Shown piece by piece: positions 5,596 to 9,945 of a stretch of DNA of 9,945 nt. A program made the position numbers and the translations under genes. The notes under the pieces were generated by a model. It was not told the origin of the DNA. It did no database searches and was given only the letters and a program-made list of their open reading frames with translations. Positions within the stretch are counted from its first letter, which is position 1; every line of letters starts with the position of its first letter. Origin of the DNA: CAVPRW01 sp046727435 [NCBI: bacterium] (GTDB lineage Bacteria; Tectomicrobia; Entotheonellia; J063); assembly GCA_046727435.1 (NCBI GenBank), contig JBKPCR010000224.1, forward strand, positions 1 to 9,945. Reading direction: 5' to 3'.

Positions 5596-5632
5596 AAAAC
5601 TCTGTATCTGCCAATAACTCTGAGTACACGCA
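5596..5632 (+). repeat. Terminal box of the terminator-linked repeat (copy C')
   Basis: AAAACTCTGTATCTGCC then AATAACTCTGAGTACACGCA matches the box of copy B (GGAAACTCTGTATCTGCCC, AGAACTCTGCGTACACGCC) with few changes. The following CCTACACCCACATT also resembles the bases after copy B (TACCCACACCTCAACATT), so similarity continues beyond the box. Confidence 0.65.
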
Positions 5633-5753
5633 CTGTCCCTACACCCACATTTCCATGCTGATCCCGTCCATGAGCAGATGTATCCCAAGGTAGAAGTTAG
5701 GTGTTGCGGCTCGCACTAATTGAACGCCCGGCTCACAATAGAGCACCCTTCCA

Positions 5754-5821
5754 GGCCCACAATCATTGATTCTCTCCGGGGCCTCCGGCCCACATTATCT
5801 GCATCCAGGCCCACATTCTCT
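5754..5821 (+). repeat. Three GGCCCACA repeats at a truncation junction
   Basis: GGCCCACAAT (5754), GGCCCACATT (5787) and GGCCCACATT (5808) recur at spacings of 33 and 21 bases, two of them preceded by CCA. ATTCTCTCC follows the first and third copies. The cluster ends where recognisable TPR-protein homology begins at 5826. Confidence 0.5.
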
Positions 5822-5825
5822 CCCG

Positions 5826-7127
5826 TATTGGCAGCGGGCGGGTGAGCGCGCCATCCAGCGCTCTGCCAACGTGGAAGCGATCGAACATCTGACCAGAGGA
5901 CTGGACATCCTCACGACCCTGCCAGACACCCCTGAGCGTGCGCAGCAGGAGCTGGACTTGCAGACCACCCTGGGCTCCGCATTGGTTGCCATCAAGGGGC
6001 AGGCGAGCCCCGAGGTGGAACAGGCCTACTCCCGGGCGCGCGAGCTGTGCCAGCAGGTGGGCGAGACCCCGCAGCGTTTCCGGGTGTTGCGGGGTCTGTG
6101 GTACTCTTACCTGCACCGGGTGGAGCTACAGACGGCGCGGGAACTGGGGGAGCACCTCCTCACCCTCGCCCAGCAGGTCGGCGACCCGGCGCTCCTCCTC
6201 GAAGCCCACTATGCCCTCGGGAACACCTTGAACTATCTGGGGGAGTTCGCCGCTGCCCAGGCCCATTTTGCGCAGGGGATCGCCCTCTATGACCCCCAGC
6301 GGCACCGTTCCCACACCGTTCGCTACGGGCAGGATCCGGGGGTGATTTGCCAAGCCTATGCCGGCGTAACCCTGTGGTTGCTGGGCTATCTGGACCAAGC
6401 CCTGCAGCGGAGCCACGAGGCGGGGACGCTGGCTCGGGAGCTGGCGCACCCGTTAAACCTGTCATACGCGCTGTTCTTGGCCGTTTGGCTCCATCATTTC
6501 CGCCAGGAGTGGCCACTGCTCCGCGAGCGGGTAGAGGCCACCATGACCCTCGCGGCCGAGCAGGGGTTTGCGATCCAGGGAGCGGGGGGGATGATCTTTC
6601 GGGGGTGGGCGCTGGCCCAGCGGTCTCCTGTGCCTGGTGGAGGCCAGGGACCATGGGAGGAGGGCGTGGCCCAGATGCAACAGGGCCTGGCGGCCTGGCG
6701 CGCCACAGGGGCAGAGGTGTTTCAGCCCTCTGGGCTCGCCTTGCTGGCCAACGCCTATGCGCAGTGAGGGCGGCGCGAGGAAGGGCTTACCCTGCTGGCC
6801 GAGGCGCTGGTGCTGACAAACGCTAGAGGGAAGCGCCGCTGGGAAGCCGAGCTGTATCGGCTCAAGGGCGAGATACTGCTGGCGCGTTCACCGGAGCATT
6901 ACGCGGAGGCGGAAACCTGTTTTCGTCAGGCACTCGACATTGCCCGCCATCAGGAGGCGAAGTCCTGGGAGCTGCGGGCGGCGATGAGCCTCAGCCGGCT
7001 GTGGCAGCGCCAGGGCAAGCGTGCCGAGGCCCACGGGCTCCTGGCACCCATCTACGGCTGGTTCACCGAGGGGTTTGACACCACGGACTGGCAGGAGGCC
7101 AAGGCGCTGCTGGAGGAGTTGTCATGA
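5826..7127 (+). pseudogene. TPR C-terminal region of a cyclase/AAA-ATPase regulator, 5'-truncated and with internal TGA
   Basis: Homology begins abruptly at YWQRAGERAIQRSANVEAIE and runs to LLEELS at 7127 in one frame. This is the tetratricopeptide-rich C-terminal region of large proteins with an N-terminal guanylate/adenylate cyclase domain and an AAA-type ATPase, as recalled for the family (usual text 'YWQRAGQRAxxRSAxxEAI'). Typical pieces are EHLTRGLDILTTLPDTPERA, LELAHPLNLSYAL-like repeats, and AELYRLKGEILLARS with AEACFRQAL-type helices near the end. The cyclase and ATPase parts are absent; only non-coding repeats lie upstream. A TGA at 6765-6767 interrupts AYAQ-x-GRREEGLTLLAEAL, where the family continues. 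With no proper start, no N-terminal domains and an internal stop, it is a remnant. An open frame from TTG 5766 exists, but its first 20 residues read through the repeats. Confidence 0.85.
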
Positions 7128-7244
7128 GAGGCGACCGTAAGTAGCACTATCCAAAGTCTCTGAAGCGGAGAAAACTGAGCGTCTATTCTCGCACGGATTT
7201 ATTGGTAACCTATATAGAGCGCCTCTTGCACGACTTTTACACTT

Positions 7245-7763
7245 TTGGTTCCGTTGCTATGGGAACCCAAGGTGGACGACCTCGCCAGACACTTCCACCA
7301 GCCGCGGGCCGCGGTGCTGCGTCACATCATGCGATGGGGCCTGAGCCACGGGCAGACCGGCCCCCTCGACCGCGACGACGCGCACGGCTCCGTGCGCTAT
7401 CTGGCATGCTCCGTCGCGTCTGTACTGCATCAGCAGGTGCCGCAGGCGGCCGCGGCCATAGGCGTGAAGACCGCCCGATGGCTGCGCCAGATGATCCGTC
7501 AGGTGACCCCCGAAGAGTTTCCCGCCAGCTGGCATGAGGGGCAAGTCGCCGAGCGCTCCTCCCATGATTCCCGCCAGTATGGCAAGCGCTTCATGCTGCG
7601 GCTTGATGGTCAGACGTGGGCGACGCTCGACGCGTGGTCCACGCCCTTCGAGCGATCGGCCGCCGAGATCATCCACTAGCTCCTCGCGCAGGCGACTCCT
7701 GACACGTTTCCCGCGAGCTGGCACCTGTGCGTGGCCGAGCGTCACGGAGAACAGGCCCGGCCG
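7245..7763 (+). pseudogene. Multi-module ribbon-helix-helix (CopG/Arc-like) protein, broken by TAG at 7677
   Basis: The frame from about 7245 carries three RHH-like modules: KVDDLARHFHQPRAAVLRHI; QVPQAAAAIGVKTARWLRQM ending in FPASWHEGQVAER; and RFMLRLDGQTWATLDAW with FERSAAEIIH. TAG at 7677-7679 interrupts the third, and the frame resumes LLAQATPDTFPASWHLCVAER. The second FPASWH...VAER repeat shows the stop replaces a sense codon, most simply CAG (Gln) to TAG. The start is uncertain: TTG 7245 has no ribosome site and an in-frame TAG lies at 7215, so the N-terminus is probably lost too. The C-terminal limit is approximate, since the frame stays open with unlike sequence. A single-chain RHH protein with several modules would be DNA-binding. 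No minus-strand alternative looks protein-like. Confidence 0.65.
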
Positions 7764-7910
7764 GTACGGCGCGACGTCGATACCGAGGGGGAAGCAGCTG
7801 TCGCCTTTTGCCTCAAATGGCGACATCTACCTGCTTCCCCTGAACGCGTACGATTCTTCTCGGCTATCCAGTCGCAACGGAGCAACAAATGCCGCTCCAG
7901 CTTGGCGTTG

Positions 7911-7990
7911 GTGATCGACCTCAAGACCACCCATGCCTTCGGCCTCACCATGTCCCCTCTCTCCTCTTCCAAGCCGACGCAGTGCTCCGG
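7911..7990 (+). pseudogene. C-terminal micro-remnant of an ABC-transporter substrate-binding protein
   Basis: VIDLKTTHAFGLT (7911-7949) followed, after a frame change, by VPSLLFQADAVLR (7952-7990) reproduces the C-terminal signature of the family usually ending 'INLKTAxALGLTxPPSLLxxADEVI'. This is from memory of the family. Two extra bases (7950-7951) and a missing Pro codon break the frame, and no other part of the gene is nearby. Only about 26 codons survive, so it is a relic, not a functional gene. The flanks 7764-7910 and 7991-8080 hold nothing else I recognise. Confidence 0.6.
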
Positions 7991-8086
7991 TCAGCCCACG
8001 AGGATGCATCTCAGTACCGGAGAGGGCTTGTCGGAACGCGTTGCAGCGTCCCTCCCAGAGGTCCTCGCACGATTCCTCATTAATAG

Positions 8087-8110
8087 ATATATCAATATAT
8101 ATTGATATAT
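8087..8110. promoter_or_regulatory. 24-bp perfect AT palindrome, probable operator
   Basis: ATATATCAATAT (8087-8098) is followed directly by its reverse complement ATATTGATATAT (8099-8110). Partial symmetry continues outward (TTAATA on the left, TAATAA on the right, with a bulged G and one mismatch). It is AT-only apart from one C and one G, in GC-rich surroundings. It lies 62 bases before an RHH-protein gene and overlaps a TTGATA -35 element; RHH repressors bind such inverted repeats in their own promoters. A second palindrome, AGACGCGTCT, follows at 8116-8125. It could alternatively be a mobile-element end or a cruciform. Confidence 0.65.
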
Positions 8111-8130
8111 TAATAAGACGCGTCTAGACT
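8102..8130 (+). promoter_or_regulatory. Promoter candidate of the RHH gene
   Basis: TTGATA (8102-8107) and TAGACT (8125-8130) are 17 bases apart, matching five and four of six consensus bases. The -35 lies in the right arm of the 24-bp palindrome, so a protein bound there would block it. Confidence 0.45.
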
Positions 8131-8172
8131 ATAGGATGAGAGACGAAAGAGGAGAGCCAGGAGGGATCTCAG

Positions 8173-8424
8173 ATGACCGTTGCACGCCAGCCTCACGGAA
8201 GACGCCCGCGGACCCAGGGACGCGCGGAGGATCCCCTGGTGACCGTCAGCCTACACGTGCGGCAGGGGCAACGGGCAGCGCTGGATCAGCTGGCGGAGGC
8301 GGCGCATACCAGCCGGGCCGCCTTGGTGCGCGAGGCCATCGATCGGACTGCTCACCCGCCTGAACCGCCCGTCATCGTGGCGCACGGGAGGCGCAGCAGC
8401 GACACGTTCGACGCCACGACATGA
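8173..8424 (+). CDS. Ribbon-helix-helix (CopG-family-like) DNA-binding protein (83 aa)
   Basis: ATG 8173 follows AGGAGGG with about 9-base spacing. Residues about 20-62 form a typical RHH unit: the strand PLVTVSLHVRQGQ, helix A RAALDQLAEAAH, a turn, and helix B SRAALVREAIDRTA, where the S-R-A-x-L-V-R-E-A-I pattern is characteristic of CopG/Arc-type proteins. The N-terminal tail is basic (RQPHGRRPRTQGR), as in DNA-contacting arms. The C-terminal 20 residues look disordered. It would dimerise and bind an inverted repeat; the 24-bp palindrome upstream is an obvious candidate site, suggesting autoregulation. No toxin partner follows: the next gene, 63 bases on, is a cold-shock-domain protein. A lone regulator or an antitoxin without partner are both possible. 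Confidence 0.75.
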   Translation: MTVARQPHGRRPRTQGRAEDPLVTVSLHVRQGQRAALDQLAEAAHTSRAALVREAIDRTAHPPEPPVIVAHGRRSSDTFDATT

Positions 8425-8487
8425 CCCACGGCGGCTGCCGGCTCGCCTCGAGTCGGGCGACCCTGCCCATACCAGCAAGGAGATGAC

Positions 8488-8760
8488 ATGATGCAAGGCA
8501 CTGTTCACAGTATTCGTACCGAGCGTGGCTTTGGCTTTATTCGGGACACCGAGAGAGCCGAGGTCTTTTTCCATCGCAGCGCGCTGACCCCTCCTGAGCG
8601 CTTTGCCACCCTGGAAGTCGGGAGGCGGGTGGAGTTCGAGCCGGAGTCAGGTCCCAAAGGGCTCCGCACTGAGAAGATCACCGTCACGCCTCTGAAGACG
8701 CCTCCGCTCCGGTCGTTTGAAGAGCTGGCAGCCCACGTCCACAGACACGCCGCCGGCTAA
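8488..8760 (+). CDS. Cold-shock-domain protein with C-terminal extension (90 aa)
   Basis: AAGGAG (8477-8482) serves ATG 8488, or ATG 8491 with better spacing. The OB-fold runs from QGTVHSIRTERGFGFIRD to about residue 66. The RNP1-like motif RGFGFI is at 13-18 and the RNP2-like VFFH at 26-29, both for binding single-stranded nucleic acid. The canonical KWFN near the N-terminus is replaced by HSIR, as in divergent subfamily members, and a single Phe pair is kept. RVEFEPESGPKGLRTEKITV completes the barrel. The protein has about 90 residues against 65-70 for classic CspA-type proteins; the extra 24 (TPPLRSFEELAAHVHRHAAG) look helical. It probably acts as an RNA chaperone or antiterminator. Nothing in the leader shows cold regulation. 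Confidence 0.9.
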   Translation: MMQGTVHSIRTERGFGFIRDTERAEVFFHRSALTPPERFATLEVGRRVEFEPESGPKGLRTEKITVTPLKTPPLRSFEELAAHVHRHAAG

Positions 8761-8796
8761 ATCCATGACCTGACACACCTGACAAGGAGATCTCTC

Positions 8797-9151
8797 ATGA
8801 AAGTACCCCGCTGGTTTAAACCTGCATTCTGGGGTGTCGTCGTCGGCGCGATAGGGATCATGATCATGGGCTTTTCCTTGGGGGGGATGAGTCCTGGGCG
8901 GTACCGCTGAGCGGGAGGCAACCGAACGTGCTGGCGCAGCCGTGACAGTTGTCCTCGTCCCGATCTGCGCCGAGAGATTCATGGGGTAGGCCGATGCGGT
9001 GGTGAAGCTCGCAGCATTCCAGAAAGGCGCTGTATGGCAGCAAAGTCAAGTGATTGAAAAAGGCGGGTGGGCGACTGCCACGGGAAGCAACACCCCGAAT
9101 GCGGCCGTGGCAAAAGCATGCGCCCAACAGCTCGTGAAAACCAACAGCTAG
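8797..9151 (+). pseudogene. Small membrane-anchored protein ('FSWGGW..GGTAE' type), frameshift plus two stops
   Basis: AAGGAGA (8784-8790) and ATG 8797 start MKVPRWFKPAFWGVVVGAIG then IMIMGFSLGG, an N-terminal membrane segment. In this frame it ends early (TGA 8908-8910, 37 residues). The plus-one frame continues the recalled family pattern: VLGGTAEREATERAGAAVTV, VLVPICAERFMG, ADAVVKLAAFQK, and EKGGWATATGSNTPNAAVAK to TAG 9149-9151. Three lesions separate the parts. First, a run of seven G's (8880-8886) needs one base removed. Second, TGA 8888-8890 sits where Trp (TGG) is expected. Third, TAG 8987-8989 sits where Gln (CAG) is likely. It would be about 115 residues intact: a membrane anchor plus a periplasmic domain of unknown function. 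Its ribosome site is intact, so decay looks recent. Confidence 0.75.
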
Positions 9152-9180
9152 CCTGCTCCATAGATGCCCATTTCAAACCG

Positions 9181-9226
9181 CGTCAAAATTTCCGTGACGC
9201 TGGTGGATAATGAATTCGACCTTGTC
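9181..9226 (+). repeat. Inverted duplication, left arm (46 bp)
   Basis: It starts CGTCAAAATTTCCGTGACG and aligns without gaps to the reverse complement of 9331-9376, identical at 36 of 46 positions by hand count. The first 19 bases differ at only one. Confidence 0.7.
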
Positions 9227-9330
9227 CCGCCGGGATCAGCTTGACGAGCCCTCAGGGCCGTACAGCGGCAGGATGAGGCTCTCGATGTGAAACAGGCAAC
9301 GTCTGCAATTTTGCGGAGTGACGATGAGCC

Positions 9331-9376
9331 GATAAGGTCGGCTTCACGAGCCACATACGTCACGAAAATTTTGACG
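9331..9376 (-). repeat. Inverted duplication, right arm (46 bp)
   Basis: The plus strand here ends CGTCACGAAAATTTTGACG (9358-9376), the reverse complement of the left arm with one change in those 19 bases. The arms are separated by 104 bases. Confidence 0.7.
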
Positions 9377-9524
9377 AGGGTTGCCCATTTGAGGTACAAG
9401 CAGTCCGATATGGGAAATTCCGGCTTGAGTGTCACTGAGTACAGCTCGTCAAAAAGAGTATCCAAATTCCATCCAAGCCTGCTGCCAATCTACCGGCCAA
9501 GAGGCTATCCATGGCAATGCGATA

Positions 9525-9553
9525 TTGGACACTTAATTGTGACGAGGTGTACT
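9525..9553 (+). promoter_or_regulatory. Possible promoter of the haloperoxidase-like gene
   Basis: TTGGAC (9525-9530) and TGTACT (9548-9553) are 17 bases apart, with five and four consensus matches respectively. The gene's ATG lies about 50 bases further on. This is a weak call. Confidence 0.35.
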
Positions 9554-9606
9554 GAGGTAACCGCCGGCAGAGAAGACTTTCTGATCTAGGTGGGGAGGAT
9601 CGAACC

Positions 9607-9945
9607 ATGACGTACGTCCGACGAGTCTTCAGCAGCGCCATCCTCATCGCTGCCCTGGTCGCAGGTCTGATGAGAGTCGCGCAGGCGGCGCCTGCCTCGA
9701 ACGAGGTCCTCACGTGGAACGAGACCGCGGTGAAGGCCGTGGTGGCGGGGGGACAGGACCCCCGCCAGCGCACGCGCACGCTGGCGATGGTACAGGGGGC
9801 AGTACACGATGCCCTGAACGCGATTACCCGCCGCTATGCGGCCTATTACTTCGACGGCCCAGGGGAGGCGGGCGCTGCCCCTGACGCGGCCGTCGCCGCG
9901 GCCGCCCACACCGTCTTAGTGGGCGTCATGCCGAGCTTCGGCACC
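9607..9945 (+). CDS. Secreted vanadium-dependent haloperoxidase / PAP2-like protein, N-terminal part
   Basis: The frame is open from ATG 9607 (GGGGAGGA at 9592-9599, 7 bases before) to the window end, giving 113 residues with the C-terminus missing. A signal peptide is clear: RR at 5-6, hydrophobic FSSAILIAALVAGLM (8-22), and A-Q-A before a likely cleavage at 27/28. The mature start, VLTWNETAVKAVVAGGQDPR (34-53), then RTLAMVQGAVHDALNAITRR with Y-A-A-Y, matches the N-terminal helices of bacterial vanadium-haloperoxidase-related proteins (pattern 'WN..al.a......p...R.lAmvh.A.yDAvnAI'). These enzymes share the PAP2 phosphatase fold and oxidise halides with hydrogen peroxide. The vanadate/phosphate-binding residues lie in the missing C-terminal part, so activity and substrate cannot be judged. 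Export across the inner membrane is inferred. Confidence 0.8.
   Translation, partial: MTYVRRVFSSAILIAALVAGLMRVAQAAPASNEVLTWNETAVKAVVAGGQDPRQRTRTLAMVQGAVHDALNAITRRYAAYYFDGPGEAGAAPDAAVAAAAHTVLVGVMPSFGT

Larger units (their letters stand above)
9152..9524. other. Gap with inverted duplication, no confident gene
   Basis: A plus frame from ATG 9164 to TGA 9242 reads MPISNRVKISVTLVDNEFDL and a few more residues. A minus frame from TTG 9465 reads MDTLFDELYSVTLKPEFPIS, then LVKIFVTYVAREADLIGSSS. The two share the VKI-x-VT-x-V...DL pattern because the DNA is inverted-duplicated (9181-9226 and 9331-9376). Neither has a ribosome site. They may be two opposing scraps of one gene family. I would not call a gene here. 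Confidence 0.4.

Noticed and set aside
2900-5640. Integron attC sites or a CRISPR array as explanation for the repeats
   Set aside because: The repeats are long, spaced by about a kilobase or more, contain intrinsic-terminator hairpins, and lack the R'/R'' core sites of attC or short regular spacers of CRISPR.
6160-6654. Long minus-strand open frame over the TPR remnant
   Set aside because: Pro/Arg/Gly-rich shadow of the GC-rich plus-strand TPR coding sequence, with no ribosome site.
7257-7826. 189-codon minus-strand open frame
   Set aside because: It mirrors the RHH remnant. The plus strand shows recognisable repeated FPASW modules, whereas the minus reading has no fold-like pattern.
8173-8760. 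Toxin-antitoxin pair of the RHH protein with the next gene
   Set aside because: The next gene is a cold-shock-domain protein 63 bases downstream, not a toxin family, and no other small gene overlaps or abuts the RHH gene.
1600-8989. Recoded stops (selenocysteine, pyrrolysine or an alternative genetic code) instead of pseudogenes
   Set aside because: Both TGA and TAG interrupt genes and both also end intact genes here. No SECIS-like element was noticed after the TGAs, and several broken genes have further lesions (frameshift, truncation).
9148-9465. Minus-strand 105-codon frame as a gene
   Set aside because: TTG start without a ribosome site; its only feature of note comes from the inverted duplication. 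Kept as an observation, not called as a gene.

Overview
The window looks like a GC-rich bacterial chromosome with low gene density, many decayed genes and dispersed non-coding repeats. No ribosomal or housekeeping marker is present, so placement is weak. The mix (Hsp20, small cold-shock protein, cyclase/ATPase-TPR remnant, vanadium-haloperoxidase-like secreted protein, multi-RHH proteins, a 'GGTAE' small membrane protein) recalls large-genome soil or symbiotic lineages such as Tectomicrobia, Rokubacteria, Chloroflexi or proteobacteria. That is an impression from memory of the families, not a measurement.

Layout. 1-1089: a tight run of four small co-directional genes of unknown function; the first two are paralogous coiled-coil proteins. 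1357-2622: a visibly AT-richer ApeA/HEPN-type defence gene broken by an in-frame TGA and carrying Tyr where the HEPN motif expects His. 2623-3262: non-coding, with hairpins and the first full copy of a terminator-linked repeat. 3263-3483 (minus): a small four-helix-type protein gene with a probable 1-base frameshift. 3871-4480: a complete hsp20 unit with sigma70-like promoter, tandem-repeat leader, gene and terminator. 4863-5051: a 62-residue unknown protein. 5073-5290: a promoter-to-terminator unit without a substantial gene, the best candidate for an undescribed small RNA or leader. 5313-5632: another copy of the repeat, split by about 190 bp. 5826-8010: a gene graveyard (5'-truncated cyclase/ATPase TPR region, three-module RHH protein, micro-remnant of an ABC-transporter binding protein). 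8081-8760: a 24-bp perfect AT palindrome overlapping a promoter, an RHH protein and a cold-shock-domain protein. 8797-9151: a small membrane protein pseudogene with three lesions. 9181-9376: a diverged 46-bp inverted duplication. 9607-9945: the start of a secreted vanadium-haloperoxidase-like protein running off the window.

How it fits together. The intact genes point to stress response (Hsp20, cold-shock domain) and to an RHH regulator probably acting on its own palindromic operator. At least five genes are broken by one or a few lesions, mostly explainable as single transitions to stop codons, while remaining easy to recognise. This suggests recent, ongoing pseudogenisation. The terminator-linked repeat lies in several of the gaps. 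I see no single obvious new multi-gene system. The strongest leads are the orphan transcription unit at 5073-5290, the repeat family, and the palindrome-RHH module.
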